Assembly: GCA_947463775.1 (NCBI GenBank)
Contig: CANHVD010000285.1
Span: 1 to 7,228 of the forward strand
Direction: 5' to 3'
DNA from: Planctomycetaceae bacterium
GTDB taxonomy: Bacteria; Planctomycetota; Planctomycetia; Planctomycetales; Planctomycetaceae
Length of the DNA stretch: 7,228 nt
Part shown: in pieces, positions 1 through 6,649 of the stretch
Position numbering within the stretch: the stretch's first letter is position 1
How the letters are laid out: the number at the start of each line of letters is the position of its first letter
Notes under the pieces: model-generated
What the model was told of the DNA's origin: nothing
Database searches by the model: none
Seen by the model: only the letters and a program-made list of their open reading frames with translations
Position numbers and translations under genes: made by a program

Positions 1-120
1 AAAGCCGATTGAGTACCGGGTTCTCGCTATTCTTCGGGCAGCACATGGTCCGATCGCACAGGACATAGCGGGAGGAATAAACTTGACCACCGAAAGGTTC
101 CGCAGCTTTCCCCACGCTCC

Positions 121-336
121 GTGAAAGCTTGTTGTGATTCACCGCGAAGCGGTTTAAGAGGGTAGCCCGTGGTCAGCGCCACCACCGGTTCGCGTCGAAA
201 CCTGCGATTGCACCCTGAAATGGGTGCCAGAATCGTGGTTTCTCTCATCCCTTCAGGATGAGTTTGGTTCGCGTTCAGTCAACGGTGGTGCGACTGTTGG
301 CGACCACCAGCTACTCTCTGCCATCCTTTCAGGATC
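121..336. repeat. Palindrome-rich block of short hairpins
   Basis: Several short inverted repeats follow one another: ACCGC/GCGGT with a GAA loop (141-153); GTGGT/ACCAC (169-173 and 181-185); GCACCC/GGGTGC (210-215 and 222-227); a perfect 7-bp stem CTCATCC/GGATGAG with loop CTTCA (244-262); and GGTGGT/ACCACC (284-289 and 303-308). The CATCC-YTTCA-GGAT element occurs twice (246-260 and 322-336), which suggests a repeated unit. I infer a degenerate dispersed repeat or structured non-coding element; a small RNA is possible, but nothing proves transcription. Confidence 0.45.
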
Positions 337-442
337 AATCGCAGGACATTCCACTTGCTACGCTCACGCACATGATTTCGCGTTGAGCCCCGTGAAATGC
401 CGTGATTCTTCTGTCATCATCAGGATCGGAAGAAAAGTCGAA

Positions 443-472
443 TTGACACCAACAAGCGATTCGAGCTAAAAG
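443..472 (+). promoter_or_regulatory. Candidate sigma-70-type promoter for the TPR lipoprotein gene
   Basis: A perfect -35 hexamer TTGACA (443-448) is followed after 18 bases by TAAAAG (467-472), which matches four of six positions of the TATAAT consensus. Transcription from here would give a leader of about 100 bases before the start codon at 578. TTGAC (443-447) and GTCAA (472-476) form an inverted repeat that brackets the promoter and could be an operator, but arms of 5 bp can arise by chance. Confidence 0.35.
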
Positions 473-491
473 TCAACGACGATTGGATTAA

Positions 492-544
492 ACGCAGGGC
501 TGCGTGCATCCGACGAGGTCTTTTCTGCGAATTCACCGGAAAAG
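492..544 (+). other. Two hairpins in the leader of the TPR lipoprotein gene
   Basis: ACGCA-GGGC-TGCGT (492-505) is a perfect 5-bp stem with a 4-base loop. CTTTTC (520-525) pairs with GAAAAG (539-544) across a 13-base loop. Both lie between the candidate promoter and the Shine-Dalgarno sequence at 566-571, which they do not cover. No known riboswitch class is recognisable. A role in mRNA stability or translation is only a possibility. Confidence 0.25.
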
Positions 545-577
545 AGCTGGGCGAACTGAATTTCGAAGGAGCGAATA

Positions 578-1984
578 ATGCGTCGAACTGCGATCACACT
601 GCTTGCGGGATTTGCACTTGTCGGGTGTGGCGGTTCAGATGCCAAAAACGGCGAAGCCAAGTCGGCTGGAATTCCGTTGTCGATCCCAAATCAGAGCCCC
701 GACGCAAAGGTCTCAGCGAAGGCTAACGCTCAGTCGATCGATCAGTATTCATCGGCGGTTAAACAACTGCTTCAGAGAGCCAATACAGCCGTCACGTCCG
801 GCCTGAATGGAGTCGCCATTGAGTCGCTGAGTCAGGCCATCGGGATCACTCCTGAAGACGCATCACTGTTTCGCATGCGTGCCGATGTCTATTCACTGCA
901 GGGCGAAAACGCTAATGCTCGCGCAGACTTCAGTACTGCCGTACGACTTTCCCCAAACGATCCGGATCTCTACAACTACCGTGGCTATTTCCTGATGGGT
1001 CAGGGCCTCGGCGCTGAAGCTCGGGCTGACTTCGACAAAGCCATTGCGATCAACGCCAAACACGGGGCCGCACTTAACAATCGAGGATTGTTGGCTCTGG
1101 CTGGCAAGGACTACAAAGCAGCGATTGCTGATTTTTCTTTGGCGATTGAAGCCGATCGAAACTTGTCAGACGCATGGAACAATCGCGGTTTCGCTCAGAT
1201 GAAACTCAATGAGCTTGATAAAGCGATGGCCGATATCAAACAGGCTTTGCATATCAAAGAAGACTATGTCACTGCCTGGAATAATTGTGGCCTCGTCGCC
1301 ATGCAACAGGAGAAATTTGCCGACGCTGAAAAGTCGTTCGCCCGGGCGATGGAACTTGACCCAATGGATGCCCGCTGGGTCAATCACCACCGTGCCGCTC
1401 TGATTAAGCAGAATCGCTTTGCAGAAGCGCAGACAGACGCCAACAAGATCGAATGGCTTAACCAACTCGCAAATCTTACACAGGTGGCCGGACGCAATGC
1501 CCGTGATCCTCGTGCCTGGATTGTTCGCGGCCAGCATCTGATGGACGGCCAACAGTACAATGCAGCGATTCAGGACTTCAATCGCGCCCTGACCGTGAGT
1601 CCGGGCAATGCCCAGGCTCTGTTTGACCGTGCAGTGGCATGGGTCAGGATGGGCGACCACCAGAAGGCGATGCTGGACTGTGATGAATCCATCGTCGCGA
1701 ATCCATCGCTGGAAGCCTACTCCCTGCGAGGCGATCTGTGGATGCGACTGGAGAATCTCGACCTGGCTATTGCGGACTTTGAATCGGCAAAACGCTTTGA
1801 TGAGCAGGTCGCGGTTGCTTATGAACAGCGTGCAGAGAAACAGCGTGCGGCCGGTGCGACCACAGAAGCCGATGAAGATCAGGCTCGCGCCAAAGAAATT
1901 CGCGAAGCGATGATTGAGAAGCCCGCAGCCGCTCGCGACACAAGCACCGCGGAAGGCTTCAACCCGGACTCGTCGGTTCAGTAG
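578..1984 (+). CDS. TPR-repeat lipoprotein
   Basis: The product is 468 residues. It begins with a short lipoprotein signal peptide: two Arg, a hydrophobic stretch, and the lipobox LVGC with the lipidated Cys at residue 17. After a polar spacer (about 18-55), tetratricopeptide repeats fill residues about 59-440. I count ten to eleven 34-residue units, with typical small residues at helix positions 8 and 20 and repeated NNRG/NNCG motifs at about 167-170, 201-204 and 235-238. TPRs are protein-binding scaffolds, so this is probably a membrane-anchored partner in the periplasm; no enzyme domain is visible and the partner is unknown. The ATG start is secured by AAGGAG (566-571), six bases upstream. 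The C-terminus (about 445-468) is polar and without domains. The gene converges on the DUF1207 gene, and their ends overlap by 7 bp. Lipoprotein and TPR calls are firm; the biological role is not. Confidence 0.93.
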   Translation: MRRTAITLLAGFALVGCGGSDAKNGEAKSAGIPLSIPNQSPDAKVSAKANAQSIDQYSSAVKQLLQRANTAVTSGLNGVAIESLSQAIGITPEDASLFRMRADVYSLQGENANARADFSTAVRLSPNDPDLYNYRGYFLMGQGLGAEARADFDKAIAINAKHGAALNNRGLLALAGKDYKAAIADFSLAIEADRNLSDAWNNRGFAQMKLNELDKAMADIKQALHIKEDYVTAWNNCGLVAMQQEKFADAEKSFARAMELDPMDARWVNHHRAALIKQNRFAEAQTDANKIEWLNQLANLTQVAGRNARDPRAWIVRGQHLMDGQQYNAAIQDFNRALTVSPGNAQALFDRAVAWVRMGDHQKAMLDCDESIVANPSLEAYSLRGDLWMRLENLDLAIADFESAKRFDEQVAVAYEQRAEKQRAAGATTEADEDQARAKEIREAMIEKPAAARDTSTAEGFNPDSSVQ

Positions 1985-3417
1985 TCCAGCCAGATACCGC
2001 CACCGACCAGATTCTCCCAACGATCGAAGAATTCGTACTGCAATGATGGACCGTTGTAATAGTTGAGGCCAAGACGCAGCCGGCGTTTAGAATGTTCGCC
2101 CTGCCAGCCCCAGCCGGCAACGACATTCACTCCACCGTTGAAATCGAAGTCTTCGCGGAGATGAGTATTCACGGCCGCAAATGGGGCGCCCGTGAATTGA
2201 GTTGTTGGGAGAGGTGTGTATTCGGCACCGAACTGAAACTCAAGTGGCTTCGCCCCGCCCTCAATACCCAGAGCGTAGCCGATTTCTCCGTAGACTCGCG
2301 AGATATCATTGAGCTCGTAAGCCGTTCCCAACAGCAGGGAGTCTCGGACATAGTTGATGCGATTGAACAGCGGATTCGCAATCAGGTATTCATCGCCCAC
2401 ATGTGAGCTGATGTGATAATAGCCTGCTCGGTACGAAAGCCGATCGAACTTCCATGTGCCATACAAACCAACGCGATAGTCAGATCCCTCCAGCATCGCG
2501 CTGACCTCTTCGGGCAGAACACGGGCAAACACCGCGCCTTCGAGGTCCAACTGAAAGGCGTCGCTGTTAGAGACTGACGGATCTGACAGGCGAATCAAGC
2601 CGGCACGACCGCCAAGCACTGCTTCCCAGATCTTGCGTTTACTCTTGGTGTCGTAGAATGACACCAGCTGCATTCTCGCTTCTTTTTCACCGGCGATGTA
2701 GGTTTTATAGAGCAACCCGTTGGGAAGTAGTTGCCAGCAGAGATGCTGTTCGTGAGTCTGCGGATACTCAGAGAAAACCGCGTCCGGCGTCATGGCCGGG
2801 TAAAATGCCTGCTCCGTTTGCGACTCAGGAATGACAATCTGCTCTTCACCGCTTATGGGCTCGGCTGGCTCCTGGGTGTGCCCTGTCGTTCTGATCGCTC
2901 CTTGAGCGGGCATGTTGACGACTGACGATCTGGCGTCCGGAGCCTGTGAGTATTCGGAGAGATCAAAGTCCCCTGCAGTTGCCGCGTCGCCTGGTTGTTC
3001 CGCGGACTTTGGTGCGTCGGGCTTCTTGCTTCTCGACTGGCGAAGCGGATCGAGCCATGTGCTGACTGGTCTTCTGGCGGCACTTGAAGCAACACCCGGA
3101 TCACTGGCGGATTCTTTGACTGATGTAACGACGTTGCTGTTGTCAGCATGGGCTGACAGAGTCTGTGCGGTACAAACCAACGCGGCTACAAACAACTTTG
3201 CGAAGAGACTGCTGCGTTGAGCCACCCGCGACCTGCCTGCAGATGGCTGGACCAATAGCCTGCCCGCTTCATCGATGGGTTTCGAGAAGCTGCAATCTGG
3301 AAGCTGCGGACGGCTTGAAGACGAATCTCCTGCAGCGGTAGGCAACTCAGGAGACGTTCTCTCCTGCTTGTTTACCGGCTTTGCCGACTTTCCGAACCAT
3401 TGAAATGCGTGAGCCAC
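1978..3417 (-). CDS. DUF1207-family protein, probable outer-membrane beta-barrel
   Basis: The frame encodes 479 residues. A classical signal peptide lies inside it at residues about 65-91: basic start, hydrophobic core LFVAALV, and cleavage motif AHA before Asp92. A Ser/Ala/Pro-rich, probably disordered segment follows (about 92-215). From W228 the sequence fits DUF1207, a family of unknown function that I know mainly from planctomycetes: an LPNGLLYKTYIAGEKEARM segment, then alternating polar and aromatic strands rich in Tyr and Gly, ending in LDY. A terminal aromatic residue is typical of outer-membrane barrels, so that location is inferred. The start is unresolved. GTG at 3417 is the most upstream start codon and has AGGA nine bases before it, so the whole frame is given. 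GTG at 3225 (415 residues) has AGG six bases before it and places the signal peptide at the N-terminus. The stop lies inside the end of the convergent TPR gene. Confidence 0.85.
   Translation of the reverse strand: MAHAFQWFGKSAKPVNKQERTSPELPTAAGDSSSSRPQLPDCSFSKPIDEAGRLLVQPSAGRSRVAQRSSLFAKLFVAALVCTAQTLSAHADNSNVVTSVKESASDPGVASSAARRPVSTWLDPLRQSRSKKPDAPKSAEQPGDAATAGDFDLSEYSQAPDARSSVVNMPAQGAIRTTGHTQEPAEPISGEEQIVIPESQTEQAFYPAMTPDAVFSEYPQTHEQHLCWQLLPNGLLYKTYIAGEKEARMQLVSFYDTKSKRKIWEAVLGGRAGLIRLSDPSVSNSDAFQLDLEGAVFARVLPEEVSAMLEGSDYRVGLYGTWKFDRLSYRAGYYHISSHVGDEYLIANPLFNRINYVRDSLLLGTAYELNDISRVYGEIGYALGIEGGAKPLEFQFGAEYTPLPTTQFTGAPFAAVNTHLREDFDFNGGVNVVAGWGWQGEHSKRRLRLGLNYYNGPSLQYEFFDRWENLVGGGIWLDY
3223..3234 (-). 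promoter_or_regulatory. Alternative internal start (GTG) with Shine-Dalgarno for the DUF1207 gene
   Basis: On the minus strand AGG (3234-3232) is followed by six bases and the codon GTG (3225-3223). Starting here the protein begins VAQRSSLFAKLFVAALV, a normal signal peptide with no leading extension. This is the main argument for a shorter gene ending at 3225. The evidence is the arrangement alone. Confidence 0.45.
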
Positions 3418-3731
3418 GAAGTGCGATCCTGATCTCGTGTCCTGCGGGACATGACGAACATAGAACCTGCAATGTCTGTGACGAAGGTTTCGGATAAGCC
3501 GCCGGGTGATTCTGAGGATCGCAACTATCGTTTCGGCGATTCAGACTGTGTCGGGCCGGTCAGTTAAAATGTACGGATTTTGCAGCCCGAACAATGAAAA
3601 TGCGAGATTCTGCAGCCGCCAGGATTCGGCAAAAACCGCCGCCGCTATATCTCTTCGATTGCCTGATCGTCAAAGTCCACTTCCACAGACCATGATCATT
3701 CACAGGCTCAATCAGTGGCTGCATTCACGGG

Positions 3732-3795
3732 CCAGGGGTTTAGATTTGCGCGACGATTCAGGATCTCTCATCGCGGGATCCATGAGAACCCCTGG
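3732..3795. repeat. Nested inverted repeat
   Basis: CCAGGGGTT (3732-3740) is the perfect reverse complement of AACCCCTGG (3787-3795). Inside this pair, GGATC and GATCC can form a second stem, and CTCAT/ATGAG an alternative one. The 9-bp outer stem encloses 46 bases. It could be a structured RNA element, a processing site, or a remnant of a small palindromic repeat. There are no flanking target duplications or transposase to support a mobile element. Confidence 0.4.
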
Positions 3796-3813
3796 TTCTA
3801 ACCTGCATTCGCT

Positions 3814-3847
3814 GCCAGAGCCTGCAGCCTCGCTTGCACGCTCTGGC
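3814..3847 (-). terminator. Hairpin downstream of ybaB, possible terminator
   Basis: GCCAGAGC (3814-3821) and GCTCTGGC (3840-3847) form a perfect 8-bp stem with an 18-base loop, starting 31 bases after the ybaB stop codon on the minus strand. No T-run follows the stem, so it is not a standard intrinsic terminator. It may instead protect the 3' end of the dnaX-ybaB transcript or assist Rho-dependent ending. Confidence 0.35.
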
Positions 3848-3878
3848 GATTCAAATTGAACTCAACGGCGCGAGGAGA

Positions 3879-4238
3879 TCAGCTCATCCCCATTTTGGAC
3901 AGGGCATCCTGCAAGCCGGGGATATTCATTCCCCCGGCAATGTCCGCCATCTCCTTTGCGGCCGCTTCTTTGGCTTTCTGAATGGCGTGGTTAGTCGCCG
4001 TAGCGACCAGTTCCTGCATCAGTTCCCGATTCTTCGCTTCGATCAGCCACTGATGAATGTCCACGCCGCTGACCTGAAAGTCGCCGGTCATGCGAACCGT
4101 CACCGCGTCGCCGCCAGCCGTGCCTTCAACCGTGAGGCGACCGATGCGCTCTTTTGCCGCAGCGACCTTGGCCTGAATATCACCGGCCTGGCTCATCATG
4201 CTGGCCATGCTTGCAAGATTCTTGAGTCCACCAAACAT
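3879..4238 (-). CDS. ybaB: YbaB/EbfC family nucleoid-associated protein
   Basis: A small DNA-binding protein of 119 residues; homologues form dimers that bind DNA and influence nucleoid structure and gene expression. The family pattern is clear: N-terminal MFGGLKNL, a long first helix (about 15-40) with a Met/Ala-rich start, a central sheet with TVEGTAGGDAVTVRMTG (about 37-53), GVDIHQWLIE, and a second long helix (about 68-95) ending in a GGMNIPGL tail. Length is close to the usual 100-115. The ATG start at 4238 is chosen because GGAG (4248-4245) lies exactly six bases upstream; the in-frame TTG at 4250 overlaps this ribosome site and is unlikely to be used. It follows dnaX by 44 bp on the same strand, the order conserved in many bacteria, so the two are probably one operon. 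The usual third gene, recR, does not follow. Confidence 0.93.
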   Translation of the reverse strand: MFGGLKNLASMASMMSQAGDIQAKVAAAKERIGRLTVEGTAGGDAVTVRMTGDFQVSGVDIHQWLIEAKNRELMQELVATATNHAIQKAKEAAAKEMADIAGGMNIPGLQDALSKMGMS

Positions 4239-4244
4239 ATCAAA

Positions 4245-4248
4245 CTCC
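4245..4248 (-). promoter_or_regulatory. Shine-Dalgarno that fixes the ybaB start
   Basis: GGAG on the minus strand (4248-4245) sits six bases before the ATG at 4238. It excludes the in-frame upstream TTG at 4250, which overlaps it, as the main start. Confidence 0.7.
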
Positions 4249-4282
4249 AAAGAACAGGTGATAAGCTCAGACGAGAAATCCG

Positions 4283-6466
4283 CTAGTGGTCCGCCACAGC
4301 CTCTGTTTCAGCAACCTTAACGGCCGGAGCCACAGTCACTTTGACCACAGTTGCTCCAAAGACTTCCATCACCTGACGCACGAAAGGATCTCGCGACGGA
4401 TCCACTTCGCCCAGCAGGTTTCGCTGAGGAGGCGTTGCCTCAACAGCTCGCGCGGCAGGTTTCGGAGTAGATTCGGTGGCCTGTGACGAGCCTCTTGAAG
4501 CATTATTGCTTTTCGCTCCGGCGGCGGCGGGAGGATCTGCGGGCTTTTCAACCACAGGTTGCGGCTTTGGTCGAGTCGACGCCAGTAGTCGCAGATTGAC
4601 CGTGAAAGGTTCTCCAATCAGCTTCAGGATTTCGGCTTCAATCCGACCGCGACTGTCCGGCTGATCGAGCACCTTTTTTGCAAAGTCGTAGGAGCTGTCT
4701 AATTGGATCTCCAGCCGATTGGGTGCGACCAGGACAAGATCCGAAGCCATCTTCAGCCCCGCGGAAATCGTCAAGCCAACGGTCTTTAACAACTCCTGAA
4801 ACAATCGCGGACAATCCGCTTGTGTCAATGACGACACCGGTTCATTCTTCGCTGTCGGAGCAGGCTTCTCGATCGCCGGTGCAGGTGGAGTGGTTGAAGC
4901 AGTCGCAGCCGCAAGCGGCACTGGAGCAGGTTCGGCGTGCGTCACTACCGGTGGCTGGGCGTGCGTCGTTGCAGTGATGTCTGCTGGACTATCCGACTGA
5001 GGAGGAGCTGAAGAAGCAACGGGCGACGCACTCACAGCTTCCGAAGCAACGGGAGTGGCTGGTGTTGCGGAGAGCAGTGGTGCTGTCGCCACCGGTGAAG
5101 TCGCATGAAGATCATGCAAATCGTCATCGGATTCATCCGAATCAAATTCGCTGGATTCCTCGTCACCGTTATCTGAAGCATCCGGCGGAGCGATCAGCGA
5201 CGAGGCCCGCGTCAGGGATTCAGTGTTTTTTTTTTCGCCGACCGGTGCTGACAATGCCTGAGCCGACGCCGCCCCTGCAGTTGACGACGTCGATATGTTC
5301 GACGGTGCAGGTAACTCCGGCAGTGTTGGCAATCGCCCTGACAGCAGATCACTGATCGCCGTTAGATTCTCGAGCAGGCTGAGTTGGACCATCGCCATTT
5401 CCAGAACGGTTCGAGCAAACGTGCTGCGAAACATCTGGTTCTTGGCATCGGACAGAATCTGAAACGCCGCCATGACAGAATGCATGCCAAGACGAGTTCC
5501 CTGTCGCATCAGAATGTCACGATGACGATTTGCGACGCTGCACAGAGGAACCTCAGTGCCTCCTGACAGCGTCACCATCAGGTCGCGAACATAGCCAATA
5601 CACTGATCCATCAATTCGCCAGGCTGGACACCCAGTCCAAAAGCCGTATCCAGGTTTGTCAGCACTTCGCCGGGCCGATGTTCAATGATGGCGTCGAAGA
5701 ATTCAACCAGACGTTCATCGCCAGCCGTTCCCAGCATGCGATGCACATCGTCGGCGGAAACTGTCCCGTCACTAAACGCCAGCAACTGATCGAATAGCGA
5801 CTGACTGTCACGCATCGAACCACGGGCTCGTCGAGCAACCAGCTCCAGAGCATCCTCGGCAACTTCAAAACCTTCCGCTTTAGCAATCTCGCGCAATCGA
5901 TCACCGATCGAGCGATCGTTAATGCTGGAGAAGTCAAACCGCTGACAACGCGACAGGATTGTGTCGGGAACCTTGTTGGGTTCGGTCGTGCAGAATACAA
6001 ACTTCACATTCGGCGGCGGTTCCTCCAAAGTCTTCAACAGCGCGTTGAAGGCTTCTTTGGTCAACATATGAACTTCGTCGATGATGTAGACTTTGAACTG
6101 AGTCCTCATCGATCTCACGCCAACATTCGCGCGGAGCGATCGAATATCATCGATCCCGCGATTGGATGCACCGTCGATTTCCAGAACGTCGACGTCGTTC
6201 CCGGCAGAAATCCCATCACAGATTTCGCACTGATTACACGGAACACCGTCTACGACATTCGGGCAGTTCAATGCCTTCGCCAGAATTCGGGCGGTCGATG
6301 TTTTTCCGACTCCACGAGCCCCCGTAAACATGTAGGCATGAGCAACTCGGCCAGCACGAATGGCATTCCGAAGTGCTCGCGAAACATGTTCCTGCCCGAC
6401 GACGTCGTCAAACGCCTGAGGCCGAAAACGCCGAGCCAAAACGGTGTAATGAGAACCTGTCGTCAC
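4283..6466 (-). CDS. dnaX: DNA polymerase III subunit tau (gamma/tau), DnaX
   Basis: The clamp-loader ATPase that loads the sliding clamp and, as tau, tethers polymerase to helicase. Length is 727 residues. The AAA+ core is complete: Walker A GARGVGKTS (49-57, Lys55), four zinc-binding cysteines (68, 77, 80, 83), Walker B IIDEVH (128-133), sensor 1 CTTE (159-162), the SRC arginine-finger motif (172-174) and sensor 2 GSMRDS (216-221). The collar domain III reaches about residue 375. A long Ala/Pro/Ser-rich linker (about 385-545) with an acidic patch (about 432-450) leads to the tau-specific domain (about 550-630), then another linker and a conserved-looking C-terminal motif around DPFVRQVMEVFG (about 693-704). 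The start is GTG at 6466, with a weak TTGAG nine bases upstream; an in-frame TGA at 6484-6482 and the lack of other start codons rule out a longer form. A ten-A run lies within codons 411-414 (see separate entry). Upstream of and probably co-transcribed with ybaB. Confidence 0.97.
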   Translation of the reverse strand: MTTGSHYTVLARRFRPQAFDDVVGQEHVSRALRNAIRAGRVAHAYMFTGARGVGKTSTARILAKALNCPNVVDGVPCNQCEICDGISAGNDVDVLEIDGASNRGIDDIRSLRANVGVRSMRTQFKVYIIDEVHMLTKEAFNALLKTLEEPPPNVKFVFCTTEPNKVPDTILSRCQRFDFSSINDRSIGDRLREIAKAEGFEVAEDALELVARRARGSMRDSQSLFDQLLAFSDGTVSADDVHRMLGTAGDERLVEFFDAIIEHRPGEVLTNLDTAFGLGVQPGELMDQCIGYVRDLMVTLSGGTEVPLCSVANRHRDILMRQGTRLGMHSVMAAFQILSDAKNQMFRSTFARTVLEMAMVQLSLLENLTAISDLLSGRLPTLPELPAPSNISTSSTAGAASAQALSAPVGEKKNTESLTRASSLIAPPDASDNGDEESSEFDSDESDDDLHDLHATSPVATAPLLSATPATPVASEAVSASPVASSAPPQSDSPADITATTHAQPPVVTHAEPAPVPLAAATASTTPPAPAIEKPAPTAKNEPVSSLTQADCPRLFQELLKTVGLTISAGLKMASDLVLVAPNRLEIQLDSSYDFAKKVLDQPDSRGRIEAEILKLIGEPFTVNLRLLASTRPKPQPVVEKPADPPAAAGAKSNNASRGSSQATESTPKPAARAVEATPPQRNLLGEVDPSRDPFVRQVMEVFGATVVKVTVAPAVKVAETEAVADH
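5226..5235 (-). other. A10 slippery run in dnaX, candidate gamma-forming frameshift site
   Basis: The coding strand reads GAA AAA AAA AAC at codons 411-414, giving ten consecutive A and the heptamer A AAA AAC in the correct frame. A -1 shift, or one extra A in the mRNA, gives Lys-His and then TGA (5222-5220), a 415-residue product. Loss of one A gives Thr-Leu-Asn-Pro and then TGA (5214-5212), a 417-residue product. Both keep the AAA+ and collar domains and lack the tau-specific part. In Thermus dnaX an A9 run makes gamma by transcriptional slippage; in E. coli A AAA AAG does so by ribosomal frameshifting. No clear internal Shine-Dalgarno or strong downstream stem-loop is seen, which favours transcriptional slippage. 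Function here is inferred. Confidence 0.65.
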
Positions 6467-6549
6467 TGCGATGTACTCAATTCAGTTAAATGATGTCATC
6501 CGCCAGTCCATCTGGTCGCCGAACTACGACGCACCCCCGGATTCGACGT

Positions 6550-6610
6550 CTGCACCGTATTGTGCAGCAATTGAGTTGAATCATCCACCCTGGCCCGGCC
6601 AATGATTGGC
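6550..6610. repeat. Two palindromes in the spacer upstream of dnaX
   Basis: CTGCAC (6550-6555) and GTGCAG (6562-6567) form a perfect 6-bp stem with loop CGTATT. GCCAATGATTGGC (6598-6610) is a 13-base palindrome with 6-bp arms. They lie 84-144 bases before the dnaX start codon, where promoter or operator sequences would be expected. I could not identify a convincing dnaX promoter, and no 4.5S (SRP) RNA is recognisable here although it neighbours dnaX in some bacteria. Confidence 0.35.
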
Positions 6611-6624
6611 ATTTCGATGAGTAC

Positions 6625-6649
6625 TCCCGGTTTCGCCGGGGATTCCCCG
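6625..6649 (-). terminator. GC-rich hairpin after the metallophosphoesterase gene, possible terminator
   Basis: CCCGG (6626-6630) and CCGGG (6636-6640) form a GC-only stem with loop TTTCG. The overlapping palindrome CGGGG-ATT-CCCCG (6637-6649) begins, on the minus strand, five bases after the stop codon. The two share bases and cannot form together. The position just after the stop fits a terminator, but no T-run follows, so intrinsic termination is uncertain. Confidence 0.4.

Larger units (their letters stand above)
1..577. other. Intergenic region with no credible gene
   Basis: I find no convincing coding region here. The two small open frames (minus strand 27-248 and plus strand 224-469) resemble no family I know, and they lie across a series of short hairpins, so they are most likely chance frames. 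The first 120 bases show nothing recognisable. The rest holds the hairpin block (about 121-336), a candidate promoter (443-472) and the leader of the TPR lipoprotein gene. Confidence 0.6.
3418..3878. other. Intergenic region between ybaB and the DUF1207 gene
   Basis: I see no credible gene in these 461 bases. A plus-strand open frame of 117 codons (3506-3859) has no recognisable family features and runs through the inverted repeats. The minus-strand frame of the DUF1207 gene stays open upstream of 3417 to about 3541, but contains no ATG, GTG or TTG there. The promoter of the DUF1207 gene should lie here, yet I could not identify convincing -35 and -10 boxes. Two sets of inverted repeats are listed separately. 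Confidence 0.55.

Noticed and set aside
27..248. 73-codon minus-strand frame with a TTGYPLKPLRG-like segment
   Set aside because: It runs through several hairpins of the repeat block and has no domain features; such frames recur wherever a repeat occurs.
141..336. CRISPR array
   Set aside because: The repeated units are short, unequal and irregularly spaced, and there are no cas genes.
1166..2020. Open frame of 284 codons on the minus strand opposite the TPR gene
   Set aside because: It lies antisense to a clear TPR protein with a strong start site, has no recognisable family features, and its length is explained by the codon usage of the real gene.
3732..3795. Small mobile element suggested by the inverted repeat
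   Set aside because: No target-site duplication, no transposase and no second copy in the window; kept only as an inverted repeat.
3506..3859. 117-codon plus-strand frame in the ybaB-DUF1207 spacer
   Set aside because: Composition and sequence do not look like a protein, it crosses inverted repeats, and no ribosome site was evident.
3834..4286. 150-codon plus-strand frame opposite ybaB
   Set aside because: It is a shadow of ybaB, which has a clear family pattern and a well-placed Shine-Dalgarno.
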